From Anaerolineae bacterium (GTDB lineage Bacteria; Chloroflexota; Anaerolineae; Aggregatilineales; UBA3940): a stretch of 62,218 nt of DNA. Made by a program: the position numbers and the translations under genes. The DNA is taken from assembly GCA_016926985.1 (NCBI GenBank), contig JAFGNO010000192.1:1-62218 (forward strand), in the 5' to 3' direction. Positions 1 through 7,784 of the stretch are shown here, one piece after another. The notes beneath the pieces are model-generated. The model had not been told where the DNA came from. It searched no databases and saw only the letters and a list, made by a program, of their open reading frames with translations. The first letter of the stretch is position 1. Each line of letters starts with the position of its first letter.

Positions 1-387
1 CCCCAACATGATCGAGACACGGAAGAAAACGCCAAATGGCTCGGTCACGCCAATCGCAATCAGCCGCTCTGCTCCCCCGATGGGTTCGGTCAACAGAGTC
101 AATACAGGGTTTGCAATCAGCGTTCCAATCACTGCGCCCACAGCGATTGCGATCAGGCTGTGGATAATCCGGTTACGGAGTTCGTTCACATGCGGCAATA
201 CCGATGCCGGGTTGTCAAAAATGGCGCCAAGATCGGATTCTTCGTCAACTGGTTTTCTCAGCACGGGGCGGTTTTTAATGAGTGCTATCATGGCCAACCC
301 GAAACTAGCAAGGAGGGCGCTGATGATGACCGCAGCTTCAACGCTGAGCAAGTTGCGTGGGAGAAGACTGAAAAATGACTCAATCAT
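1..387 (-). CDS. tatC: TatC, twin-arginine translocase subunit (partial, C-terminus beyond window edge)
   Basis: Only the first 129 codons are present; the frame runs off the left edge with no stop. TatC is the polytopic receptor of the Tat machinery that binds folded, twin-arginine precursors. Visible family marks are the cytoplasmic HVNELRNR segment (residues 66-73) ahead of the first canonical membrane span (about 74-93) and the TEPF motif (115-118) before the next span. An extra hydrophobic stretch at residues 16-37 precedes the canonical start of the family, so this protein may carry one additional N-terminal span. The ATG overlaps the tatB stop by 8 nt, implying translational coupling. 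The family call is inferred from these motifs. Confidence 0.85.
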   Translation of the reverse strand, partial: MIESFFSLLPRNLLSVEAAVIISALLASFGLAMIALIKNRPVLRKPVDEESDLGAIFDNPASVLPHVNELRNRIIHSLIAIAVGAVIGTLIANPVLTLLTEPIGGAERLIAIGVTEPFGVFFRVSIMLG

Positions 388-745
388 TCTCTGGTCTCGT
401 ATCGCCTTCCGGGCTGTCCCGGTTTATTCCCCAGGGGTTATCTTTGTGCATGGAAGTTGGGTGTGAGTCTGGCGGCTTCCCGGCGCCTGAAAAGTCTCTG
501 ATGGCTTCTTCCAGATCGGTTTGTGCTTCCTCAAGCTCGGCCAGCCTGACCAGTGAAGTTGGCAGGTTGCGTATAGCCGATGTGATCTCGGTGAACTCCT
601 GCCACCAGACAGACCGCATGGCCTTTCCCAGCCACCTGCCGGCAGTCAGCGCGACTTCCCGTGTCCGGGTTGGCCCTAATATCACAAAGGCCAGTACGGC
701 AAGCAGGACGAGTTCCGGAAGCCCCACGCCACACAATGTATCCAT
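380..745 (-). CDS. tatB: TatB/TatA-like sec-independent translocase protein
   Basis: A 121-aa single-span protein. The N-terminus has the TatA/B layout: a short hydrophobic helix starting GLPELVLL, the hinge FVILGPTR, then an amphipathic helix (about residues 28-50) and a charged, Pro-rich tail. TatB recruits precursor to TatC. The position directly ahead of tatC with an 8-nt overlap favours TatB over TatA, though the two cannot be separated on sequence alone. A GAGG motif sits a few bases upstream of the ATG. It is the sixth gene of a minus-strand run starting at fabD and lies 40 nt after nusB. Confidence 0.85.
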   Translation of the reverse strand: MDTLCGVGLPELVLLAVLAFVILGPTRTREVALTAGRWLGKAMRSVWWQEFTEITSAIRNLPTSLVRLAELEEAQTDLEEAIRDFSGAGKPPDSHPTSMHKDNPWGINRDSPEGDTRPEND

Positions 746-785
746 ATCGCCTCAGAGGGAGCCTGCAAAGGGAAAGAATCCGGGG

Positions 786-1229
786 TTACACAATTGTCGG
801 ATCGGTGTCATTTCTAAACAGCTGTTGTAGCTCTGATTTTCTTTCTACCAGCGTCCCCAGGACGCCATTGACAAAACGCGGTGCGCTGTCACTGCCATAC
901 ATCTTGGCTAATTCGACAGCCTCATTGATTGCGACCTTCAGAGGGGTTTGCTCACCAACAAGCAGCTCAAAGATGGCGATGCGCAGGATATTCCGGTCGA
1001 TGATTGCAATCTGGTCAACCGGCCATTCCGGGGCATAGTCCTGGATTATTCGGTCAAGCTGCGCCTGATAGGTAGTGACGCCATCTACCAGTAAGCGGAA
1101 GAATAGTTCGCTGGATTCGTTAAAACCCTCTTCGTCCAGCCACCGCGCGACTATATCTTCGCTGCTGTGAGATGTACAATCCAATTCATAGAGCGTCTGC
1201 AAAGCAATCCTTCGCGTCTTACGCCTCAC
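786..1229 (-). CDS. nusB: Transcription antitermination factor NusB
   Basis: 147 aa, normal length for NusB, the all-helical protein that binds boxA RNA with S10 during rRNA antitermination. Typical features are the basic N-terminus followed by ALQTLYELD, the central IIDRNILRIAIFELL helix and the C-terminal AVELAKMYGSDSAPRFVNGVLG segment, given here as separate landmarks. The start is GTG, preceded by a GAGGAAATT ribosome site. It lies 20 nt downstream of an asp23-like gene and 40 nt upstream of tatB. The asp23-nusB pairing is also familiar from Firmicutes. Confidence 0.95.
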   Translation of the reverse strand: MRRKTRRIALQTLYELDCTSHSSEDIVARWLDEEGFNESSELFFRLLVDGVTTYQAQLDRIIQDYAPEWPVDQIAIIDRNILRIAIFELLVGEQTPLKVAINEAVELAKMYGSDSAPRFVNGVLGTLVERKSELQQLFRNDTDPTIV

Positions 1230-1249
1230 AATTTCCTCTATTGATGCAC

Positions 1250-1591
1250 TTACTTGTTGCCGGGAACCTCAACATCTTCAATATGGACGTGTACGACTGA
1301 GACCTCCATGCCAACGAGGTCTTTCACTGCACGCTTGACCGCTTGTTGCACCCGACGGCTGACTTCGGCCATATTCACGCCATGGTCAACCACAATGTAC
1401 AGGTCGACGGTAATGGTCTGGTCGTTAATATCCAGTACCACTCCTGAACCGGTGGTAAAGCCGCGGAAAAGCCGCCCCATGTCCACCGGAATCTGTCCCA
1501 TTTGGGCCACACCGTCTTCGTTTTCAGCCGCCAGACGGACAATTGTGATAAGTACGCTGGGAGCAATTGTAATCGTATCCTGTGGTTCCAT
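1250..1591 (-). CDS. Asp23/Gls24 family protein (copy 1)
   Basis: About 113 aa. The pattern of an N-terminal APSVLITIVRLAAE helix, the GVVLDINDQTITVDLYIVV strand region and a C-terminal amphipathic AVSRRV/VQQAVK-type helix followed by VHVHIEDVEV matches the Asp23/Gls24 (DUF322) family, which in Gram-positives is linked to envelope stress and membrane anchoring. The upstream ATG at 1609 has no ribosome site, whereas the ATG at 1591 follows AAGGGT, so the shorter start is preferred. It sits between fabG and nusB. A second family member lies beside fakA at 11242. The precise role is unknown. Confidence 0.85.
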   Translation of the reverse strand: MEPQDTITIAPSVLITIVRLAAENEDGVAQMGQIPVDMGRLFRGFTTGSGVVLDINDQTITVDLYIVVDHGVNMAEVSRRVQQAVKRAVKDLVGMEVSVVHVHIEDVEVPGNK

Positions 1592-1644
1592 GATACCCTT
1601 ATCTTTCATGGTTTGTGAAAAAACTGCCAGCTTGTGTTAACACG

Positions 1645-2394
1645 TTATCCCATGACCATCCCGCCGTCAATCGAAAGCACCTGTCCGGTAATATAGCCCG
1701 CTTCGGGCGAGACCAGAAAAGCCACAGCGGATGCCACTTCTTCAGGCGTTCCCCACCTGCCGAGCGGGATCGCATTGAGTGACGCCTGTTTGAGATTCTC
1801 CGGGATGGCCTCAGTCAGATCGGTGGGAATGAAACCGGGCGCCACGGCATTTACGGTGATGTTCCGGGCAGCCACTTCCCTTGCCAGCGCCTTGGTGAAG
1901 CCAATGATCCCGGCCTTGCTTGCGCTGTAATTTGTTTGTCCCGCATTCCCGGCAATTCCGGCCACTGAGCTGAGGTTGAGTATCCGTCCATATCGCTTTC
2001 GCATCATTACTTTCACAGCGGCTTTGGACATGTTGAAGGTGCTTTTCAGATTGGTTCTGATGACCACATCCCAGTCATCTTCAGACATCATCATGATGAC
2101 CATATCGCGGGTTGTACCGGCATTGTTGACCAAAATATCCAGTTTGCCATAGGTATCAACGGTTTGTTTTACCAGTTCCGCAGCCTGGTCAGCATTGCTT
2201 ACATCAGCTTGCAGGGCAAGCGCCGCCCCACCGCCCGCCTCAATCTCAGAGACAACCCGCTGGGCAGCTTCAGTGCTGCGGTTGTAGTTGACAACAACGG
2301 CAGCTCCATGCCGGGCCAGTTCAAGCGCAATTGCCCGGCCAATCCCGCGCGATGCGCCGGTTACCAGGGCAACTTGTTCGTTAAGATTGCTCAT
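1645..2394 (-). CDS. fabG: 3-oxoacyl-[ACP] reductase FabG
   Basis: 249 aa SDR enzyme of type II fatty acid synthesis, reducing 3-oxoacyl-ACP with NADPH. Visible motifs are the Rossmann GASRGIGRAI near residue 14, NNAGTTRD around residue 90, the catalytic Ser of LSSVAG near 142, YSASK with the catalytic Tyr and Lys near 156-160, and the terminal LSIDGGMVMG. The ATG follows AAAGGA. It lies 131 nt downstream of fabD, and that gap contains its own promoter-like element. No acpP or fabF follows, so the fatty acid cluster is incomplete here. Confidence 0.95.
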   Translation of the reverse strand: MSNLNEQVALVTGASRGIGRAIALELARHGAAVVVNYNRSTEAAQRVVSEIEAGGGAALALQADVSNADQAAELVKQTVDTYGKLDILVNNAGTTRDMVIMMMSEDDWDVVIRTNLKSTFNMSKAAVKVMMRKRYGRILNLSSVAGIAGNAGQTNYSASKAGIIGFTKALAREVAARNITVNAVAPGFIPTDLTEAIPENLKQASLNAIPLGRWGTPEEVASAVAFLVSPEAGYITGQVLSIDGGMVMG

Positions 2395-2440
2395 TTTGAT
2401 TCCTTTGTCCCAGCTGGTTGGAACGCTTCAGGATGGCGGG

Positions 2441-2469
2441 ATTCTACCATTCCCCACATCAGTCCACAA
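2441..2469 (-). promoter_or_regulatory. Predicted sigma-70 promoter for fabG
   Basis: On the minus strand TTGTGG and TAGAAT are separated by exactly 17 nt, and the -10 is preceded by TG plus one base (extended -10). It would give a leader of about 40 nt before the fabG ATG, allowing fabG-asp23-nusB-tatBC to be transcribed independently of fabD. Confidence 0.55.
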
Positions 2470-2525
2470 ACAGGCGGGGTACCATGCTCCGCCAGGATGC
2501 CTGGTTACTTCCCGCAGATGCTGTG

Positions 2526-3479
2526 CTACGCCACTGCAAGGATGGCCCTGATACCATCAGGCGAATCGACCCTGTAACCGGTTGCGGATCGGTCAATGCG
2601 CTTCAGCAGACCGGTTAACACATCTCTGCTGCCCAGTTCAACATAGGTGCTGATCCCTGCTTCTTGCAGTGCCTGGATACTCTCTGTCCACCGGACGCGC
2701 GAGGTCAATTGATTCGCCAGTTCAGCCTGAATGGCTTCAACTGAGTTAAGTGGTTGGGCAGTTGTGTTGCCGATTAACGTTATCGCGGGGTTCCTGAACT
2801 GTGTGGAAGCCAGGGCGTCCCTGAATTCGTCCTGGATATGCGCCATCAGTGGCGAATGCGCCCCGATGCTGACTGGCAGCAGGACTGCGCGTTTTGCCCC
2901 ATAGTCCTTTGCCCGATCAACGGCCATCCTGAGCGAGGCATTATCGCCAGAAATGACAGTCTGCCCCGGACAGTTATCATTGGCGATAACCAGGATGCCG
3001 CCGATTTCCTGCAAAACCTGATCACAAAGCTGTTCAACCTGTTCTATCGGGATGCCCAGGATGGCGGCCATCCCCCCCGGATTCAGAACATCTGCATCTC
3101 GCATCAGTTCCCCACGTTTGCGGACCAATCCGAGGCCATCCGCAAAATCGAGTGCACCAGAGGCTGTCAATGCGGTTAACTCACCCAGGCTGTGACCGGC
3201 AGTGAACCGGGGGGTGAACGAGTCACCTATTTCGTCGTTGAACACACGCAGGGCTGCGATACCGCATACATACAGCGCCGGTTGGGCCATAGAGGTTTCT
3301 GTTAAAACTGGTTCAGGCCCATTGAAACATATGTTGGATAGGTTAAACCCTAACCGGTCGTTTGCCTCTTCAAATGTCTGCCTGGCAGCGGTATAAGCGG
3401 CATACAGGCCTGCCCCCATTCCCACGTACTGGGAACCCTGCCCGGGAAAAACAAATGCAGTGGAATCGGGCACCAGCAC
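2526..3479 (-). CDS. fabD: Malonyl-CoA:ACP transacylase FabD
   Basis: About 317 aa. It transfers malonyl from CoA to acyl carrier protein to supply fatty acid elongation. The family marks are FVFPGQGSQ at the N-terminus, the nucleophile Ser in GHSLGE near residue 97, and the GAHSPLM histidine near residue 200. The longest frame begins at a TTG at 3485 that abuts an AAGGAGG ribosome site; the GTG two codons later (3479) is 7 nt from that site and is the better start. A strong terminator for rpmF lies between the two genes, and no clear separate promoter is visible. Confidence 0.95.
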   Translation of the reverse strand: MLVPDSTAFVFPGQGSQYVGMGAGLYAAYTAARQTFEEANDRLGFNLSNICFNGPEPVLTETSMAQPALYVCGIAALRVFNDEIGDSFTPRFTAGHSLGELTALTASGALDFADGLGLVRKRGELMRDADVLNPGGMAAILGIPIEQVEQLCDQVLQEIGGILVIANDNCPGQTVISGDNASLRMAVDRAKDYGAKRAVLLPVSIGAHSPLMAHIQDEFRDALASTQFRNPAITLIGNTTAQPLNSVEAIQAELANQLTSRVRWTESIQALQEAGISTYVELGSRDVLTGLLKRIDRSATGYRVDSPDGIRAILAVA

Positions 3480-3505
3480 TATCAATCCTCCTTGCTGAAC
3501 CCTGG

Positions 3506-3542
3506 AAGAAAAAAGACCGTGTTTCCCGTGGAAATACGGTCT
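3506..3542 (-). terminator. Rho-independent terminator after rpmF
   Basis: A stem of AGACCGT pairing with ACGGTCT, with an inner TTTCC/GGAAA helix, occupies 3514-3542. Read on the minus strand it is followed by a run of Ts. It stands between rpmF and the fabD ribosome site, so fabD transcription would depend on readthrough or attenuation. Confidence 0.8.
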
Positions 3543-3575
3543 GATGACCCAGATATCTGACAGCAGCGTTGCCTG

Positions 3576-3758
3576 TTAATCTTCTGGCGCTACAATTTCC
3601 CGGCGGTTATATGTGCCACATTCCTGGCAGACGGTATGAGCGCGTTTTTTTGCCCCACAGTTCTCGCATTCTACCAGGGTTACAGGGCTGAGCTTGTGAT
3701 GACCTCGCCGACGGTCGCGCCGCCCCTTCGATGTTTTTCTTTTTGGTAGTGGACCCAT
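3576..3758 (-). CDS. rpmF: 50S ribosomal protein L32
   Basis: 60 aa, normal for L32. The basic N-terminus (MGPLPKRKTS) is followed by a zinc-binding type C-terminal half with CENC at residues 31-34 and CQEC at 44-47, so it is the Cys4 form. It is a late-assembling large subunit protein. It has its own near-consensus promoter upstream and a terminator downstream, so it appears to be a monocistronic unit with possible readthrough into fabD, the gene order (rpmF before fab genes) common in bacteria. Confidence 0.97.
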   Translation of the reverse strand: MGPLPKRKTSKGRRDRRRGHHKLSPVTLVECENCGAKKRAHTVCQECGTYNRREIVAPED

Positions 3759-3811
3759 AATCGGGCTTTCTCCTCACAATGTTATTTTTTCCAGCACAGG
3801 GCCAGCGGAGG

Positions 3812-3840
3812 ATTATATCCAAGAACCAGTGCTTATTCAA
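3812..3840 (-). promoter_or_regulatory. Strong sigma-70 promoter for rpmF
   Basis: TTGAAT and a perfect TATAAT are separated by 17 nt on the minus strand, about 55 nt upstream of the rpmF ATG. A GAGGAG ribosome site lies between. Confidence 0.75.
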
Positions 3841-3880
3841 ACGCGTCTTGTCTTCCCATGATCACGAGAATCGATGCCGG

Positions 3881-3909
3881 GGAAAAAGTGCGGCCTGCAA
3901 ACAGGCCGC
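3881..3909 (-). terminator. Rho-independent terminator after the coiled-coil gene
   Basis: A perfect 8-bp stem (GCGGCCTG with CAGGCCGC, 4-nt loop) at 3890-3909 is followed on the minus strand by TTTTT. It ends the 3935-4504 transcript just before the rpmF promoter. Confidence 0.8.
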
Positions 3910-3934
3910 GTCAGGATTGTGATGTAACCGGAAA

Positions 3935-4504
3935 TCAATCCCGGCGAGAGGATATTCGCTCGATGGTCATCGGCTCATCCGCAGGCTCAAGAGTTGATGG
4001 CGTCTGGATATCGGTGGGATCGGGGGCTGGAGCACTTGCTGCCCGCTGGCGGCGTGGTTGTGCCTCGCTCGCAACATGGCTGATGCCATTCCGCACAACG
4101 TGAACAGTTCTCAAAAGAGCATCTTCCAGGTCGCTGAGGACATCGAGCACATACTGGTCCGCATCCTGGCGGATGATATTGGCTTCCTGCCGGCTCTGGT
4201 CAATGATGCTGGTCGCCCGTGCCTGAGCAGCCTGAGTGATGCTGTCACGCTGAATCAGAGTCTCACTCTTTTCACGAGCCAGGTCGCGAATTCGAGCCGC
4301 TTCCTCATTTGCCTGGGCCATGATGCGGTCGCGCTCCCGGATGACCCGTTTCGCCTTCTCGATCTCCTCCGGGATTGAGATGCGCATCTGGTCAATGAGT
4401 TCAAGCGCCCGCTGCTCATCAATCAGCGTATGCCCTGTGAATGGGACATGGCGCCCACCATTCAGCAGTTCTTCGAGGCGGTCAACAAGATGTTGAATGT
4501 CCAC
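3935..4504 (-). CDS. Coiled-coil protein, DivIVA- or ATP-synthase-b-like, function unknown
   Basis: 189 aa, predominantly helical and charged. Residues about 45-150 form a long coiled coil rich in Glu, Arg, Gln and Ala, including EKAKRVIRERDRI and DQSRQEANIIRQD. There is no hydrophobic span. The C-terminal 40 residues are Pro/Ala-rich and probably disordered. The heptad-rich style resembles DivIVA or F-type b-subunit stalks, but no diagnostic motif fixes a function. It has a promoter and a terminator of its own and sits between coaD and rpmF. A homologue in this syntenic place would be expected in relatives (inference). Confidence 0.8.
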   Translation of the reverse strand: MDIQHLVDRLEELLNGGRHVPFTGHTLIDEQRALELIDQMRISIPEEIEKAKRVIRERDRIMAQANEEAARIRDLAREKSETLIQRDSITQAAQARATSIIDQSRQEANIIRQDADQYVLDVLSDLEDALLRTVHVVRNGISHVASEAQPRRQRAASAPAPDPTDIQTPSTLEPADEPMTIERISSRRD

Positions 4505-4568
4505 GGCTCGCCTTCTTTCTGGTTTCAGTCTCGATCACGTTTAGTTGTCTGTTAGGATTATTATCACC

Positions 4569-4597
4569 ACTATACTGACAGGCGATTTACTACGCAA
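4569..4597 (-). promoter_or_regulatory. Predicted promoter for the coiled-coil gene
   Basis: TTGCGT and TATAGT are separated by 17 nt on the minus strand, about 65 nt upstream of the ATG at 4504. Confidence 0.5.
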
Positions 4598-4615
4598 GTG
4601 TAAAGTATAGTCGAT

Positions 4616-5146
4616 TTAATCGCGAAACGATACCATATCGACCGATCCAGGTGCATCATCACCCAAATCTTTGAAATGTGCAAGCAGCGCCTGTTCGACA
4701 AACGCCGGAACCATACTGCTGACATCGCCACCCAGCGAACTGATCTCTCGGATTGTGCTGCTTGCCAGATGCATATGCTGCTCACTGGCAATCAGGCAAA
4801 TGGTATCAATATCCGGCGCGAGGCGACTGTTAGCCAGGGCCATCCTGAATTCCAGCTCAAAATCCGAGAATACCCGCAGCCCCCGGACAATCGTCTGGGC
4901 GTTCATGTTCCGCGCAAAGGCTACGGTCATCCCTGTGTATGGAACCACCTTGATGGTTGTATAGTCTTTAAGTGCCGTTTTGACGAGCCGTACGCGGTCT
5001 TCCACGCCGAAAACGATGTTCTTTGCGGGCCGATCATAGACCCCGATAATGAGATCATCAAAAAGCTTGCTTGCCCGTACTGCAATATCGATATGCCCGT
5101 AGTGGATTGGGTCAAAGGTCGCAGGGAAAATGGCGCGTCTGATCAC
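4616..5146 (-). CDS. coaD: Phosphopantetheine adenylyltransferase
   Basis: 176 aa, slightly longer than the usual 160. It adenylates 4'-phosphopantetheine to dephospho-CoA, the penultimate step of CoA synthesis. The nucleotidyltransferase motif appears as TFDPIHYGH at residues 10-18, with RGLRVFSDFE near 88-97 and the C-terminal SSTIREIS loop near 130. The His after the first Pro-Ile is unusual, since most family members have Thr there. The start is GTG with a GGAG site 8 nt upstream. The stop of recG is only 19 nt upstream, so the two are probably cotranscribed. Confidence 0.95.
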   Translation of the reverse strand: MIRRAIFPATFDPIHYGHIDIAVRASKLFDDLIIGVYDRPAKNIVFGVEDRVRLVKTALKDYTTIKVVPYTGMTVAFARNMNAQTIVRGLRVFSDFELEFRMALANSRLAPDIDTICLIASEQHMHLASSTIREISSLGGDVSSMVPAFVEQALLAHFKDLGDDAPGSVDMVSFRD

Positions 5147-5165
5147 GTGGATTCTCCAATCGCTG

Positions 5166-7763
5166 TTAGCTGAAATCGCTCGGGCTGTCTTCGATTGCCG
5201 TGGCTTGCTCTATCATCTCAGAAAGCAGGTGAAGATCGGGCGATTCCAGTGTGGGGTCGCTATCAAAGAGCAGGCGGGCTTCTCTTTGTACAAGATCGAT
5301 TAGCCAGGGGTTGAGCAGTTCGGCATAGGCAAATTGACCAAAGCCACTTTGCCGGGTCCCCAGCAAGTCGCCGGCGCCGCGCATCTCCCAGTCTATTTCT
5401 GCGAGCTTAAAGCCGTCGCTGGTGCTTTCCACTGCCTTCAGGCGGGAATCTTCATCCAGGAAAGCCTGGTCCGCGATAAGTAAGCAGTAGCTCTGCTCCG
5501 ATCCACGACCGACCCGCCCCCTGAGTTGGTGAAGCTGGGCCAGCCCAAATCGGTTGGCGTCTTCAACGACTATCACGGTGGCATTAGCCACGTCAATCCC
5601 GACCTCGATCACCGTAGTGCTGACCAGAATGTCTGTCTGTCCGTTGTAAAATGCCTGCATGGCGGCTTCTTTGTCTTCGGCTGCTAGTTGACCGTGTACA
5701 AGGCCCACTCGAAGGTCAGGGAAAACCTCGTTTTGCAGTCGCTCATAGACCCCGACCGCCGACCGGGCATCGAGCCGATCGCTTTCGTCAACCAGTGGGC
5801 AGATCACATAAGCCTGTCTGCCATTTTCTATCTGTCCCCGGACAAACTGGTATGCCCGTTCCCGTTCTTTTGGCTGCAGTACGCGCGTGTGGATGGGTGT
5901 TCTGCCAGGGGGCATTTCATCAAGTACCGTCAGGTCAAGGTCGGCGTGTAGTGTTAAAGCCAGCGTGCGCGGGATAGGGGTTGCTGTCATGACCAGCAGG
6001 TGGGGATTGCCACCATCAGCCTTAGCTCTCAGCGCCCCGCGCTGTGTCACGCCAAACCGGTGTTGTTCGTCAATCACAGCCAATCCCAGCCGATGGAACG
6101 CCAGCCCGGGCTGGATCAATGCATGGGTTCCAATCACCACCTGGATGCTGCCACTTGCCAGCCCTTGGTATACCCTGTCACGTTCAGACTGAGACAGGTT
6201 TCCGGTTAGCAGGGCGATTGATTCCGGTTCTGCTGTCCGGCTCTCAGCAAGGATTGCACTGAGGGTGGCATAGTGCTGCTCGGCGAGAATACTCGTCGGA
6301 GTCATGATGGCCGCCTGCGTCCCATTGACCACGGCAATACCCACGGCTGTTGCTGCAACAGCCGTCTTTCCGCTTCCCACATCCCCCTGGAGAAGCCGGT
6401 TCATGGGGATCTCTTTCGCCATGTCCCTGCGGATATCGTTGACTGCGTTCTGCTGTGCGTTGGTGAAAGCAAAAGGTAGTGTCTTCAGGAAGTTATCAAC
6501 CCATTCATCATCTACCCACAGCGGGATGCCCGCGTGGCTCTGCCATTCATGGCGTCGCCTGAGCATTGCTATCTGCAACAGAAAGGCGCTGTCAAATGCA
6601 AACCGGAATTTGGCAGCAGCCAGGTCTTCCTGAGTATCCGGGAAGTGGATCTGGGCCAGGGCGTCGCCATAATCCATCAGATCGCTGTTTTCACGTGTGC
6701 TGAGGGGGAGATAGTCTGCGATATGGGGCGTCCATTTATCAATGGTATCCTTCACCAGGCGCCTGAGGATGCGGGCACTCAGTCCTTTTGTCAGCGGGTA
6801 AACCGGAACGATGCGCCCGGCATGGAGCAGTTCGCGGTCGATGGGTTCCAGTTCTGGCGTATTCATCACAAAGCGGCCCAGATACTCCTCGACTGTGCCG
6901 CTTGCAACGTAGGGTTCTCCGCTTTCCAGCGTTTTCTCCATCCAGGGCTGGTTGAACCAGTTAAGGCGTAAATATCCACTGCCATCACTGAGATATGCCT
7001 CAACCCGTGCCCCGCCGTTCCTCATTGAGTGTGACCCGACTCGTTCAATGACCCCGATGACGGTGACTTCTTCGCCGACCACCAGTTTGTTGATGGGTTT
7101 CATCCGGGAGTAGTCATCATGTCTGCGCGGGAACAGGTAGAGCAGGTCCCGGATGGTGCCGACACCCAAGTTGCCGAGTTGCTCAGCCCTTACAGTCCCC
7201 ACGCCGTCAATTGTTGTTACGGGTAGATCAAGTTCAGCTAATGCCTCACTGGATAATGGAATCGCCGGTTGCTGCCATTTGTAGCCGCGCCGCTCGCGCA
7301 CAGGACGTTCGGTGCTGTCATGCTCGAATGTACCAAACGCATCAATCCCAATATCGGCATCGATATACGCGCTTTCATCCTCGTCCAGGTCTTCGTCCAG
7401 TTCGCCTATGCCAATATCATCAGGTGCTGTATAAAGGTCTGGATCCTTTTGCGGCAGGGCAGGGGAGGGGGTGGCGGATTCGAGCAGTTCGTCCGGTGCT
7501 GTTTCCACCGGCCCTTTTGCCATTGCGATAATTTCCTCCAATGCCGCAGGGCGGTCGCCCTGGGCAAGCGTTTCATAGGCGCGCAGCTTGAGCGCAATCT
7601 CGTCAACAAGGTCGTGATGAGCCTCTGTTTTTGCCTGGCTGTGCGCCTCGCGTGACCAGTGGTATGCAAAGCGGGCAAATCCGCCTATCACGGCATTATT
7701 CTGGCAATGTTTCTGCTGCTCCAGCCGCAGTATCTTAATCAGAGTCTGTAAAGAAGAAGCCAT
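5166..7763 (-). CDS. recG: ATP-dependent DNA helicase RecG
   Basis: 865 aa superfamily 2 helicase that remodels stalled forks and Holliday junctions. The first 160 or so residues are an extension rich in Asp and Glu that is absent from Proteobacterial RecG. The wedge/OB domain follows, then the helicase core with GDVGSGKT (about residue 458), DEQHRFG, TATPIPRTLA and RGRVGRG. Total length exceeds the common 690 aa because of the N-terminal extension. It lies between two DegV genes and coaD. The gene order fakA-(x)-recG recalls the Firmicutes yloV-recG region. Confidence 0.97.
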   Translation of the reverse strand: MASSLQTLIKILRLEQQKHCQNNAVIGGFARFAYHWSREAHSQAKTEAHHDLVDEIALKLRAYETLAQGDRPAALEEIIAMAKGPVETAPDELLESATPSPALPQKDPDLYTAPDDIGIGELDEDLDEDESAYIDADIGIDAFGTFEHDSTERPVRERRGYKWQQPAIPLSSEALAELDLPVTTIDGVGTVRAEQLGNLGVGTIRDLLYLFPRRHDDYSRMKPINKLVVGEEVTVIGVIERVGSHSMRNGGARVEAYLSDGSGYLRLNWFNQPWMEKTLESGEPYVASGTVEEYLGRFVMNTPELEPIDRELLHAGRIVPVYPLTKGLSARILRRLVKDTIDKWTPHIADYLPLSTRENSDLMDYGDALAQIHFPDTQEDLAAAKFRFAFDSAFLLQIAMLRRRHEWQSHAGIPLWVDDEWVDNFLKTLPFAFTNAQQNAVNDIRRDMAKEIPMNRLLQGDVGSGKTAVAATAVGIAVVNGTQAAIMTPTSILAEQHYATLSAILAESRTAEPESIALLTGNLSQSERDRVYQGLASGSIQVVIGTHALIQPGLAFHRLGLAVIDEQHRFGVTQRGALRAKADGGNPHLLVMTATPIPRTLALTLHADLDLTVLDEMPPGRTPIHTRVLQPKERERAYQFVRGQIENGRQAYVICPLVDESDRLDARSAVGVYERLQNEVFPDLRVGLVHGQLAAEDKEAAMQAFYNGQTDILVSTTVIEVGIDVANATVIVVEDANRFGLAQLHQLRGRVGRGSEQSYCLLIADQAFLDEDSRLKAVESTSDGFKLAEIDWEMRGAGDLLGTRQSGFGQFAYAELLNPWLIDLVQREARLLFDSDPTLESPDLHLLSEMIEQATAIEDSPSDFS

Positions 7764-7784
7764 ATTCTACCGTTTCCGCCCGGG

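Noticed and set aside
375..830. A 151-codon plus-strand open frame opposite tatB, with a companion frame at 8-466.
   Set aside because: tatB and tatC on the minus strand have clear family motifs and coupled translation; the plus frames are antisense shadows.
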